Source: Halovenus sp037080055 (lineage in GTDB: Archaea > Halobacteriota > Halobacteria > Halobacteriales > Haloarculaceae). From it: a DNA stretch of 64,000 bases. The position numbers were made by a program, and so were the translations under genes. The notes below the pieces were generated by a model. The model was given only the letters and a program-made list of their open reading frames with translations. It made no database searches and was not told the origin of the DNA. Positions within the stretch are counted from its first letter, which is position 1; every line of letters starts with the position of its first letter. The stretch covers positions 62,001-126,000 of the forward strand of contig NZ_JBAOJI010000007.1 of NCBI RefSeq assembly GCF_037080055.1, read 5' to 3'. This document shows positions 26,128-34,069 of the stretch, one piece after another.

Positions 26128-27801
26128 TCAGGGCCGCGAGAGCCGCACGCGGACGGTACAGCCGTCGTCGTTTTCGAAAGAGAGCGTCCCGCCGGCCCGT
26201 TCGACGACCCAATTCACCAGCCAGAGCCCGACGCCGCTCGAATGTTGGAGCGCGGTTTCGCGTCCGGAGAGAATCGTCTCTAGCTCCTGCTGTTCGATTC
26301 CCGAGCCGTTGTCGCTCACCACGATGACGACGTGGTCGTCGTCTGTCGCGCTCTCGTCGACCCGAATTACCGCGTGGGGGTCGGGACTGTCGTTGTGTTC
26401 GATCGCGTTGCTGAGCAGTTCCTCGAACGCGGCGACGAGTGCGCTCCCGCCGGAGACGACGAGCCGATCTGGGAGCGCGATATCGACGGTTCCGTCCTCG
26501 AAGTCGAGGCCACCAGTGTCCTGCTCGGCCCGCAACTCGGTCGCGATATCGATCTGTTCTCGTTGCTCGCTGTCGAGCATCTGTGAGAGCCGACCGAGTT
26601 TGTTAGAACGGGCGACGATGCCGTCGACGGCGGCCGTCGCGTCGTCGAGATGGCTTCGTGGTTGTTCGTCCTCGATAGCAGTCTCCGCGAGTTCGATCTT
26701 GCCGCGAACGAGATTCAGTTCGTTGCGGATGTTGTGCCGGAGCATTCGATTGAGGACGTCGAGTCGCTGTTCGCGCTGGCGGCGGCCGGTCACGTCTCGG
26801 AGGCTCACGACCTGGCCGGCGATCATGCTGTACTCCTCCGAGAGCGAGGAGATTCGAACGTCGTAATACCGGCGTTTCCCGTCCTGTTCGAGTTCGATCT
26901 GAGCGTGGTTCCGCTCGTCGGCGAGCAACTCCCCGAGTGCTGGCTCCAATCCCGACAACTCCTGTCCGAGCGCGTCTTCGACCGATTTGCCGAGCAGGCG
27001 CTCGCCGGCCGGGTTCGTATCGATGAGACGCCCGTCGTCGTTCAGAATCAGGATTGCGTCGTCGAGTTCGGTGAGCACGGCCTCCCGACCGAGTTCTCGG
27101 GTGGCCGGCGCGACACCCTCGAGTTCGGCCTCGAAGACGGTGACAGCGAGCACCAGCGCCGCGAGCACGTAGCCGATTCCGCTCGGGTCGATGCCCGCGG
27201 CGGCGAGTTCGAAGCTGTACAGGGCGTTCAGCGTCAGCGGTAGCGTGATCGCGAGCAGGAGCGCCGTCCCCTGCCACCGGTAGAGTTGATTCGTTCGCAG
27301 TACCATCCGCAGGAGGACGAGTGCGCCGACAGCGAGCAGCACGTACGAGTAGACCTGATGGGCCCAGAACCCGATACCGAATTCGAGGGCGAGAACCTCG
27401 AAACCACCGTAAGAGAGTCTCTCAGCGCCGGACCAGACGAGTTCGTGATCGGTGTTCGTCCAGACGAGCCCCCAGAACAGCACTGGCTCGGCGAGCAGTG
27501 CCGGATAGACCCAGTTCGGGATTCGACGGTCGTTCCCGGTATACTCGGCGGTAAAGACCAGCCACGCAGGCGGGATGACTGCAGTGAGCGACAGCGCGAC
27601 GCTGGTCCACAGCGTCATGGTTTCGATCCCCGACTGTGTCACTCTGAGTCCCTCGATAATCGTCCAGAGACTCGCAGTTGTCGCGAACACCGAAAGCGGT
27701 GCCGCGCCCGGGCGACTCCGGTACCGCAGCGCGACGCCGGCGATGCCGAGGCCGACGACGGCCGCCAGAAACACCAGCGGGAAGTACAGCGATTCGAGCA
27801 T
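26128..27801 (-). CDS. membrane histidine kinase with 7TM N-terminal and PAS domain
   Basis: 557 residues. The first about 220 form seven hydrophobic helices of the 'histidine kinase N-terminal 7TM' type, followed by a PAS domain (about 235-345, ending 'SLRDVTGRRQREQRL'). The kinase core has the His in 'NRMLRHNIRNELN', an N box 'EELLSNAIEHND', 'VSDNGSGIEQQE' and 'HSSGVGLWLVNWVVERAGG'. Typical haloarchaeal signalling kinase with the H-box variant RHNIRN. Ligand unknown. It is convergent with the pilin-like gene and has no adjacent response regulator. Confidence 0.91.
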   Translation of the reverse strand: MLESLYFPLVFLAAVVGLGIAGVALRYRSRPGAAPLSVFATTASLWTIIEGLRVTQSGIETMTLWTSVALSLTAVIPPAWLVFTAEYTGNDRRIPNWVYPALLAEPVLFWGLVWTNTDHELVWSGAERLSYGGFEVLALEFGIGFWAHQVYSYVLLAVGALVLLRMVLRTNQLYRWQGTALLLAITLPLTLNALYSFELAAAGIDPSGIGYVLAALVLAVTVFEAELEGVAPATRELGREAVLTELDDAILILNDDGRLIDTNPAGERLLGKSVEDALGQELSGLEPALGELLADERNHAQIELEQDGKRRYYDVRISSLSEEYSMIAGQVVSLRDVTGRRQREQRLDVLNRMLRHNIRNELNLVRGKIELAETAIEDEQPRSHLDDATAAVDGIVARSNKLGRLSQMLDSEQREQIDIATELRAEQDTGGLDFEDGTVDIALPDRLVVSGGSALVAAFEELLSNAIEHNDSPDPHAVIRVDESATDDDHVVIVVSDNGSGIEQQELETILSGRETALQHSSGVGLWLVNWVVERAGGTLSFENDDGCTVRVRLSRP

Positions 27802-27886
27802 CCCGGTCGACCCGAAGTTCGTCGGTACGACTCATAAGTGTACGCGTCTCGTCCGTTCGTCTCACCGACAGAACGCTATGGGCGGA

Positions 27887-28219
27887 TCAGTTTGCACGCT
27901 GCGTTCGGAGTGCAGCCCACACCGCGGTGATGCCGAGCAGGATGGCGGGGATCATCGGCATCGCGAGATAAGCTTGCCTGACCGTAAGTCCCAGTGACCC
28001 AAGCAGCGACTGGGCCTGCGGAATAAACAGGATCAACACCGGAATCACGAGAAAACAGACCAGGACCGCACCGACCAGAAACCAGCCTCGCCAGTCCATC
28101 TCCTCGGCAGGTTCGACGCCTTTTGGCCGTCCGGTCTGCTGGGTGCCGCGCTGTTCGGACGGCTCTGTTCGACCGTCAACGGATTCGGTTGTGTTCCCCT
28201 CGTCGGGATCAGGCGTCAT
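27887..28219 (-). CDS. two-TM membrane protein
   Basis: 110 residues: a hydrophilic N-terminal half rich in Glu, Thr and Gln, then two TM segments ('WFLVGAVLVCFLVIPVLILFI' and 'LAMPMIPAILLGITAVWAAL'). Its start overlaps the end of the dehydrogenase gene by 11 bases on the same strand, so it is probably translated from the same mRNA. Not recognised. Confidence 0.7.
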   Translation of the reverse strand: MTPDPDEGNTTESVDGRTEPSEQRGTQQTGRPKGVEPAEEMDWRGWFLVGAVLVCFLVIPVLILFIPQAQSLLGSLGLTVRQAYLAMPMIPAILLGITAVWAALRTQRAN

Positions 28220-29255
28220 GCAGGCTATCAGGCTTTACTACTACTTTGCCAAAGCCTTCACGCTCTTCGATGATCTCGTGTGCACGGTCGGTTTCGCTCA
28301 TCGGCAGGACTTCGCGGACGCGCGGTTCGAGTTCGCCCTCCCAGACCAGATCGAGGACCTCGTTGGCCTCGCTCGGCGTTGCCATCGTCGAGCCGATGAC
28401 TTCCAGTTGGTTCCAGAAGATGCGGTTGATGTCCGTCTCCGGTCGGCCGCCGGTCGTCGCCCCACAGGTGACGACTCGGCCACCCTTCGTGAGGCTCTTC
28501 AGCGAGTTCTCCCAGGTCTGTGCGCCGATGTGATCGACGACCATATCGACGCCGCGGCCGTCGGTCATCTCCCGAATTTCTGCCGCGAAGTCGTCTTCCT
28601 CGTAGTTGATCGTGTGGTCGGCACCGATCTCCTGGGCGTATTCGAGCTTCTGATCGCTGCTCGCCGTGGCGTACACTTCAGCGCCGGTGTAATCGGCAAT
28701 TTGGACCGCAGCGTGACCGACACCGCCGCTGGCGCCCAGCACAAGGATGTCTTCGCCGGCCTGCAGTTCGCCGCGTTCGATGAGCATCCGCCAGGCGGTC
28801 TGGAAGACCAGCGGCGAGGCGGCGGCGGTGACCCAGTCGACATCCTCCGGCACTTCGACGAGGTTCGATTCCGGCAGTGCGGCGTACTCGGCGTGAACGC
28901 CCCGGACGTGTTCGCCGATGATGTGGAATCCGGGTGACAGCGTCGGATCGCCGTCGTGGTCGAACTCGTGGCCCTCGCTCGGGACACCCGCCAGCAGCGC
29001 CACTCGGTCCCCCTCATCGAACCGAGTTGCACCTGGTCCCGTCTCCGCGACGACGCCGGCACAGTCACTGCCCGGGATGTGTGGCATGTCTAGATCCAGC
29101 CCCGGCATGCCCTTCCGTGTCCAGATGTCGAGGTGGTTCAGCGCACCGGCTTTGACCTCGACGAGCACCTCGCCGCGGTCCGGTTCTGGGTCCTCGAACT
29201 CCCCGTATTCGATTACGTCTCGATCTCCGTGTTCGTCGAACTGAACAGCCTTCAT
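28209..29255 (-). CDS. zinc-binding/quinone-oxidoreductase-type alcohol dehydrogenase (MDR family)
   Basis: 348 residues from the ATG at 29255 ('MKAVQFDEHGDRDVIEYG'). Medium-chain dehydrogenase/reductase: GroES-like domain with 'HIPGSDCAGVVAETG', and a Rossmann domain with 'ILVLGASGGVGHAAVQIA' for NAD(P)H. The usual structural-zinc cysteine cluster is not evident, so it is closer to the quinone reductase/zeta-crystallin branch than to zinc alcohol dehydrogenases. Substrate unknown. In several haloarchaea a similar gene stands alone; here it is followed by a small membrane protein. Divergent from moaB. Confidence 0.88.
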   Translation of the reverse strand: MKAVQFDEHGDRDVIEYGEFEDPEPDRGEVLVEVKAGALNHLDIWTRKGMPGLDLDMPHIPGSDCAGVVAETGPGATRFDEGDRVALLAGVPSEGHEFDHDGDPTLSPGFHIIGEHVRGVHAEYAALPESNLVEVPEDVDWVTAAASPLVFQTAWRMLIERGELQAGEDILVLGASGGVGHAAVQIADYTGAEVYATASSDQKLEYAQEIGADHTINYEEDDFAAEIREMTDGRGVDMVVDHIGAQTWENSLKSLTKGGRVVTCGATTGGRPETDINRIFWNQLEVIGSTMATPSEANEVLDLVWEGELEPRVREVLPMSETDRAHEIIEEREGFGKVVVKPDSLHDA

Positions 29256-29371
29256 ATCCGGGTACACGTAGAGTGCGTTCAAAATGTTACTGGTCGGCCA
29301 ACCCGGTATTGGTGCCGTGACAGATCCACGCTGCCGTGGGACTTTTTTGTTGTCCGGCTGTCGACACAGAC

Positions 29372-30007
29372 ATGGTCGATTTTCAGTCACGCGAATCCCG
29401 AACCCACGACGACGAGGACGAAGACGAGGACGTCGACGACGAGTCGGCCGAATCCGAGGACACACCGTCCTCCGAGGGGGAAACCGAACAGAGCACAGCC
29501 GAACCCGAGGAGACAGATTCGATTGCCTACGCCGTCGTCACTGTGACCGACGACCGCTCCATCGACGAAGATACTCAGGGGAATGCCATCGTCGAAGCTC
29601 TCGAAAACGCGGGCGCGACCGTCGCGACGCGTGATCTCATCCAGCCCTCCTACGACGGTATTCAGAGCACACTGGCGACTCTCGCCGAGCGCCGCGATGT
29701 CGACGCCGTGATCACCATCGGGGGGACCGGTGTCGAACCCGACGACGTGACTGTCGACGCTCTCGAACGGCTATTCGAGAAACGACTCCCTGGATTCGGA
29801 GAACTGTTCCGTCACCTCGCCTACGAACAGCACGGAACGACCGCTGTCGGCACGCGGGCCACGGCCGGAATCGTCGATGGCGCCCCCATCTTCGCAGTTC
29901 CAGGAACGATCGACGGTGCAATCCTGGCGACTGAAGAGATCATCGTCTCCGAGGCTCCCGCGCTCGTCGATGACGCCTCGGTACAGACTACCGATACGAA
30001 TATCTAA
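29372..30007 (+). CDS. moaB: MoaB/Mog-family molybdopterin adenylyltransferase
   Basis: 211 residues. The C-terminal about 160 form the MoaB/Mog fold: 'VTVTDDRSIDEDTQGNAIV', 'VDAVITIGGTGVEPDDVT' (the GGTG loop), 'KRLPGFGELFRHLAYEQHG', and 'IFAVPGTIDGAI'. It activates molybdopterin by adenylation before molybdenum or tungsten insertion. The first about 45 residues are an acidic, low-complexity extension (many Glu, Asp, Ser). Start ATG at 29372 matches family expectation better than an upstream GTG. Stands alone; no other moa/moe gene in view. Confidence 0.88.
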   Translation: MVDFQSRESRTHDDEDEDEDVDDESAESEDTPSSEGETEQSTAEPEETDSIAYAVVTVTDDRSIDEDTQGNAIVEALENAGATVATRDLIQPSYDGIQSTLATLAERRDVDAVITIGGTGVEPDDVTVDALERLFEKRLPGFGELFRHLAYEQHGTTAVGTRATAGIVDGAPIFAVPGTIDGAILATEEIIVSEAPALVDDASVQTTDTNI

Positions 30008-30285
30008 CAACGGCCAGGCTGGCTTATGTTCTACAAGTAACATCAGAATAAAGCACACAACGATTCTTTTTACTCTATTTCATCGAATTCGTTGCACTAC
30101 TGGCTGTTTCCGTTCCGATTTTAGCTGATTTTCACCTCGTAAACGTTCTAAATGCTTAGATCCACTCAAACCCCTCAAAATTGGGTTCTGGGGATCTAAA
30201 CGTGCCGTTAAACGCTTTTAATCGTCTAAATAGCAGCTAACGGAATTCCCCTACTAAGTGGATACAACCCCCAGCACCGACTGCG
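30008..30285. other. A/T-rich intergenic region
   Basis: 278 bases between moaB and the beta-propeller gene, markedly A/T-rich at 30020-30240. It holds several TTTTA and TCTAAA-like tracts that could be terminators of moaB and the propeller promoter. GTTAAACGCTTTT and CGTTCTAAATGCTTA-type repeats of short motifs (TCTAAA, GTTAAA, CTAAAC) recur, but no ORF or RNA structure stands out. Confidence 0.4.
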
Positions 30286-31239
30286 ATGTTCGAGCACGAC
30301 TCCGTACGGCGGCGCACAGTACTCAAAGGTGTCGGCGCGGCTGCTACCGCGACCGTGATTCCGATGGGAGCGGCTGCATCGGAGAGCGAGTGGACAGCCG
30401 TCGAGTCGCCGACGGGGAACACCCTCCACGATGTCGCGAACACGGCCGTGGGAGCGTACGCGGTCGGTGGTAGTGGCGTGGCTCTGCGCCGAACAGCCAC
30501 GGGGTGGGAGAAAGTCTTCGACGGCGGGCCGACCGGCAACGGAAACAACCTCTACGGCGCGGACGTGACCGACGACGGCAAGCGACTGTGGGTCGTCGGC
30601 TCCAGTGGCGCAATCGGTGAGTACGACGTCGAGACGGGCGTGCTGGTCGACCGCTCCGCGCCGAACGACGTGACCAACAACTTCAACGACGTGTCGGTGA
30701 CGGGAGAAGCCGGCAGCGCGAACGTCTACGTCGCGGGCGACTCCGGGAAGATTTATTCCAGTTTCGAGAACGGTGTCGAGGGGTCGTGGGACAGCACTAC
30801 GCCCGGGTCTGGCTCGGCCATCAAGGCCATCGACTTCTTCGGGCCGCGCAGCGGTCACGCCATCGACGGCAACCAGACGGTGTTTGTCACCGACGACGGC
30901 GGGACCTACGACAAGATCGGACTGGCCGACGCCGACGTAAGTCTGTACGGGCTGGATTCCGACGCCTTCGACGACATTTGGATCGCCGGCGGCAACGGCA
31001 CCGTCTTCGAGTACGTCGACACGCAGTGGGTCTTGGAGAGCACCAACGACACCCAACTGATGGATATCGTCGTCGCCGATGGCTCGGGCATCACGGTCGG
31101 CGGCGGTGGTGATGTGTACGTCTACGATGGTGAGAAGTGGGAGCCGAGCGCGACGCCTGCTGGCGATAATTTGAAGGCAGTCATCCAGGGATCGGTCGAT
31201 ATCGCCGTCGGCGCCGGCGGTACGATCCTCGAACGGTAA
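30286..31239 (+). CDS. secreted beta-propeller protein (Tat signal)
   Basis: 317 residues. The N-terminus 'SVRRRTVLKGVGAAATATVIPMGAAASE' is a Tat signal peptide with the twin-arginine motif and a likely cut after 'GAAA'. The mature part repeats a pattern of about 40-45 residues ('NTLHDVANTAVGAYAVGGSGVALRR', 'VWVGSSGAIGEYD', 'NVYVAGDSGKIYSS', 'DDIWIAGGNGTVFEY', 'AVGAGGTILER') typical of WD40/YCF48-like propellers. Probable function is a scaffold or ligand-binding protein at the cell surface. Stands alone between an A/T-rich region and tRNA-Leu. Confidence 0.82.
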   Translation: MFEHDSVRRRTVLKGVGAAATATVIPMGAAASESEWTAVESPTGNTLHDVANTAVGAYAVGGSGVALRRTATGWEKVFDGGPTGNGNNLYGADVTDDGKRLWVVGSSGAIGEYDVETGVLVDRSAPNDVTNNFNDVSVTGEAGSANVYVAGDSGKIYSSFENGVEGSWDSTTPGSGSAIKAIDFFGPRSGHAIDGNQTVFVTDDGGTYDKIGLADADVSLYGLDSDAFDDIWIAGGNGTVFEYVDTQWVLESTNDTQLMDIVVADGSGITVGGGGDVYVYDGEKWEPSATPAGDNLKAVIQGSVDIAVGAGGTILER

Positions 31240-31406
31240 CACGTCCCGCTGCTGGTTCCCTGCTGACGCAGTCCCCTCCCTCGTACGGTTCGCCCGCGGC
31301 TATTCGCCCTCCCCCCTGTACAGCCCGGGTGGCCACTCGTTTTCCCTCAGTTGTCGGACAGCCAATCCGTAACCACTTTTCGGCTCCCCGACGGAGGGAT
31401 GGATGC

Positions 31407-31491
31407 GCGAGGGTGGCTGAGCTAGGCCAAAGGCGGCGGGCTTAAGACCCGCTCCCGTAGGGGTCCATGGGTTCGAATCCCATCCCTCGCA
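31407..31491 (+). tRNA. tRNA-Leu (UAA)
   Basis: Class II tRNA of 85 bases. Acceptor GCGAGGG (31407-31413) pairs with CCCTCGC (31484-31490), discriminator A. D-loop TGGCTGAGCTAGGCC, anticodon stem GCGGG/CCCGC with loop CTTAAGA giving anticodon TAA, a long variable arm CTCCCGTAGGGGT, and T-arm ATGGGTTCGAATCCCAT. CCA is not encoded. No intron. Its 3' end is repeated downstream. Confidence 0.96.
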
Positions 31492-31774
31492 TAGCGAGAC
31501 GTGACCGCAGGGAACGTCTCGGAAGCGAACGGGGAGTGTAACGACCCGTGAGCAATATTTTCCGACTCGAACGAACGTGAGAGTCGTGTAAATCGAGGCC
31601 GGGACTCGAATGAGAAAAGACGCAGCGCGAGTGAAGCGAGCGACCGTCTTTGCGTGGTTCAAATCCCATCCCTCGCATAGCGAGGTCGAGCGTAGCGAGA
31701 CCTCGATTAGCGAACGGGGAGCACAGCGACCCGCGAGCCATACTTTCCGACTCGAACGAACGTGAGAGTCGTGT
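31470..31774 (+). repeat. tandem repeat starting in the tRNA-Leu 3' end
   Basis: The last 22 bases of the tRNA (31470-31491) recur at 31656-31677 with one change in the T-loop (G to A). Homology then continues: TAGCGAG after both copies, AGCGAACGGGGAG at 31524 and 31709, and TTCCGACTCGAACGAACGTG onward at 31560 and 31745, ending at 31589 and 31774. The period is 185-186 bases. Each unit has a hairpin directly after the tRNA end (CGAGACGT...ACGTCTCG; CGAGGTC...GACCTCG) with unrelated stems in the two copies, and the hairpin CGACTC...GAGTCG in both. Before the second tRNA end lies GGGACTCGAA (31611-31620), a degenerate inverted T-arm. Confidence 0.85.
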
Positions 31775-31988
31775 CTGTCCCCTCGTCCCGGCACCCCGGA
31801 CTTATCGAGTGTTGTGAACATTCCATATCCAAGTTCCCAGAATCAGCTTTGCGAACGGGAGCGAACAATCGTTGTCGACTGAGTCGCCTGCTGTGGTCCC
31901 GTACCATCGGTTCCGTGTGCCGTCTCTGGCTGTTGTTCAATCTGTAAAAACCGAACCCAATATATCCCAGAAGGTTCAACATCGGCGT
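31775..31988. other. non-coding stretch after the tRNA-Leu repeat
   Basis: No coding region is convincing from the end of the tRNA repeat to the zinc-ribbon gene. The segment near 31930-31985 is A/T-rich (AAAAACCGAACCCAATATAT) and probably contains the promoter of the zinc-ribbon/response-regulator pair. Confidence 0.45.
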
Positions 31989-32147
31989 ATGGAACTGCAG
32001 CGCGACTGCCCAGAATGTGGCGCAACAGAGTTTTACCGGGCCGCGAGCACAGAAATGCACCTCGGTGAGAAAGTCAAGTGGCACTGTACAGAGTGTGACT
32101 ACGGATTCATCAAAATCAATAACACAGTCGATAGCGCGAGTGCATAA
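31989..32147 (+). CDS. small zinc-ribbon protein
   Basis: 52 residues, two CxxC pairs: 'RDCPECGATEFYRA' and 'KWHCTECDYGFIKI', a treble-clef or zinc-ribbon fold. The ATG at 31989 follows an A/T-rich promoter region; upstream in-frame codons extend the frame without similarity. Its TAA stop shares one base with the ATG of the response regulator (TAATG), so the two are coupled. Zinc ribbons of this size in haloarchaea are often uncharacterised regulators. Role unknown. Confidence 0.78.
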   Translation: MELQRDCPECGATEFYRAASTEMHLGEKVKWHCTECDYGFIKINNTVDSASA

Positions 32148-32527
32148 TGCCGTCGGCCATCGAGGTTCTCGTCGTCGACGAAGACGAGGACATGCTGGAG
32201 TTGACAGAGACATTTCTAGAACGGGAGAGTGAACCCATCGAGGTGACGACCGAGAAGCGCCCGCCGGAGGCTGCCGAACAGGCCGGCAACGGCGACTTTG
32301 ACTGTGTCGTCACTGACCTGCGGATGCCGGAGATGGACGGAATCGAACTCTGTCAGCAGCTTCGCGAGCAACGGCCGGATCTCCCCGTGTTTCTGTTCAC
32401 GGCTGCCGATTCCGCCGACATCGACGCAAAGGATGGCAGCGGTGAACTGACCGGAGTCGTTCAGAAGGGGACCGGCACGGAACACTACACCGATCTCGCT
32501 GCGAAGATCGAGTCTGCGGCCGAGTAG
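32147..32527 (+). CDS. single-domain response regulator
   Basis: 126 residues, only a receiver domain. Acid pair in 'VLVVDEDEDM', phospho-acceptor Asp in 'DCVVTDLRMPEMDGIEL', Thr in 'VFLFTAAD', and Lys in 'GVVQKGTG'. No output domain, so it would act by protein contact or as a phosphate relay. Its partner may be the co-translated zinc-ribbon protein or one of the orphan kinases nearby. Confidence 0.88.
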   Translation: MPSAIEVLVVDEDEDMLELTETFLERESEPIEVTTEKRPPEAAEQAGNGDFDCVVTDLRMPEMDGIELCQQLREQRPDLPVFLFTAADSADIDAKDGSGELTGVVQKGTGTEHYTDLAAKIESAAE

Positions 32528-32559
32528 CGCGTTTTTCGCTCTTGGAGGTGGCTTCTCGA

Positions 32560-33996
32560 TTACTCTGTGTCTTCGAGCGCCTGCCAGGAGAGCCGCGGGT
32601 TCCGTGCCGCCGCCGCCTGATCGATTCGACGGGCACTGGTCTGCTCGGGGGCAGCCTCGATCGTCTCGGTGTCCTCCGCTGCGACCGCGTTGAACGCCGC
32701 GGCGAGTTGATCGAGCGTCCGCTTGTTTTCGATCTCAGTTGGCTCGGTCATCAGTGCCTCGTCGACGATTTCAGGCCACTTCGTCGTCGGCGGGTGGACG
32801 CCGTAATCGAGCATCCGTTTCGCCACGTCGGCAGCGTCCTGCTCGCCGGCGCTGGCGACGAACTCGTGGTGGAACGGGCCGAACGGAACCTCGTAGTCGA
32901 CTTGCTCGGCGAGGTAGTTGGCGTTCAGCACCGCCTTTGCGCTGGCGTCGGTCAACCCCTCGTCGCCGAGGCGAGCGATGTAGGCGCAGGTCTTGATCAG
33001 GACGAGCCAGTTGCCCTGGAAGCCGTGGACTTTGCCGATGGACTGTGCTGGCTCGAACAACTCGTAGCCGCCGTTGGTCTGGCGGACCTGCGGATCGGGG
33101 AGGAAATCGGCGAGTTCGTCGACGACGCCGACAGGACCGGCACCCGGACCACCGCCACCGTGCGGTGTGGCGAAGGTCTTGTGGACGTTGTAGTGCATGA
33201 TGTCGAAACCCATGTCACCGGGTCGCGCCCGGCCGAGCAGGGCGTTCAGGTTCGCACCGTCGTAGTAGAGCAGGCCGCCGGCGTCGTGGACCATCGTCGA
33301 GATTTCCTCGATGTCGCGCTCGAAGAGACCGAGCGTGTTCGGATTCGTCAGCATCAGCAGCGCCGTCTCGTCGCTGATCGCTTCCTCCAGGGCATCGAGG
33401 TCGACCCGGCCGTCCTCGCCGCTGGGCAGTTCGACCACGTCGAAGCCTGCCAGTGCCGCGCTGGCGAAGTTCGTCCCGTGGGCGCTGTCGGGGACGATGA
33501 TCTCGCTGCGGTTGTCGCCGTTGTGCTCGTGGTAGGCCTTGGCGATTAGCACCCCAGTGTACTCGCCTGCTGCGCCGGCCGGGGGCTGGAGGGTCACGGC
33601 GTCCATGCCGCCGATGTCGGCCAGATACTTCGAGGTGCGACCGAGCAGTTCGAGTGTGCCTTGAATCGTCTCGTCGGGACGGTCGGGGTGAACTGCCGCG
33701 CTCGGATGCGCCGCCAGATCCTCGGTGAACTTGGGATTGTACTTCATCGTACAGGAGCCAAGCGGGAAGGGCCCACTCTCGACGCCATAGTTCATCTGAG
33801 AGAGTCGGGTGTAGTGGCGGGCCAGTTCCGGTTCGGAGAGATCCGGCAGTTCCAGTGAATCGCGAGTCAGATCGTCCGGCAGTGGTGTCTCGACATCGAC
33901 TTCTCGGCTGTTTTTCTCCGAGAGTAGCGGCTCGTAGCCTTCCTCGTCGCTCCAGCGGGCCTGATCGTACCGGACGGTGTCACTGTTGTCGCTCAT
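32560..33996 (-). CDS. gcvPB: glycine dehydrogenase (decarboxylating) subunit 2
   Basis: PLP subunit of the glycine cleavage system P-protein, 478 residues. The PLP-binding lysine lies in 'DIMHYNVHKTFATPHGGGGPG'. With GcvPA it decarboxylates glycine and hands the methylamine to lipoyl-GcvH. Split P-proteins are usual in archaea and Firmicutes. It is 55 bases downstream of gcvPA on the same strand; the junction carries a 23-bp direct repeat (see repeat). GcvT and GcvH genes are not in the window. Confidence 0.95.
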   Translation of the reverse strand: MSDNSDTVRYDQARWSDEEGYEPLLSEKNSREVDVETPLPDDLTRDSLELPDLSEPELARHYTRLSQMNYGVESGPFPLGSCTMKYNPKFTEDLAAHPSAAVHPDRPDETIQGTLELLGRTSKYLADIGGMDAVTLQPPAGAAGEYTGVLIAKAYHEHNGDNRSEIIVPDSAHGTNFASAALAGFDVVELPSGEDGRVDLDALEEAISDETALLMLTNPNTLGLFERDIEEISTMVHDAGGLLYYDGANLNALLGRARPGDMGFDIMHYNVHKTFATPHGGGGPGAGPVGVVDELADFLPDPQVRQTNGGYELFEPAQSIGKVHGFQGNWLVLIKTCAYIARLGDEGLTDASAKAVLNANYLAEQVDYEVPFGPFHHEFVASAGEQDAADVAKRMLDYGVHPPTTKWPEIVDEALMTEPTEIENKRTLDQLAAAFNAVAAEDTETIEAAPEQTSARRIDQAAAARNPRLSWQALEDTE

Positions 33997-34069
33997 GCAA
34001 CCACCTCCGAATCGACGATCCGGCGTCGTTGCGTTCGCTCACCGCGGTCGCTCACGCAACCACCTCCGA
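33988..34069. repeat. duplicated gcvPA 3' end / gcvPB start junction
   Basis: Read on the minus strand, the 23-base block TCGGAGGTGGTTGC(G/A)TGAGCGAC occurs at 34069-34047, ending gcvPA (Ser-Glu-Val-Val-Ala-stop), and again at 34010-33988, where it holds the gcvPB ATG. One base differs, a synonymous Ala codon (GCG/GCA). In the second copy GCATGA would be a normal 4-base ATGA overlap of the two genes. So a 59-bp duplication of an overlapping junction has separated them. Confidence 0.75.

Noticed and set aside
31300..31821. Open frames over tRNA-Leu and its repeat
   Set aside because: They run antisense through a complete tRNA and its copy; coding is an artefact of the repeat.
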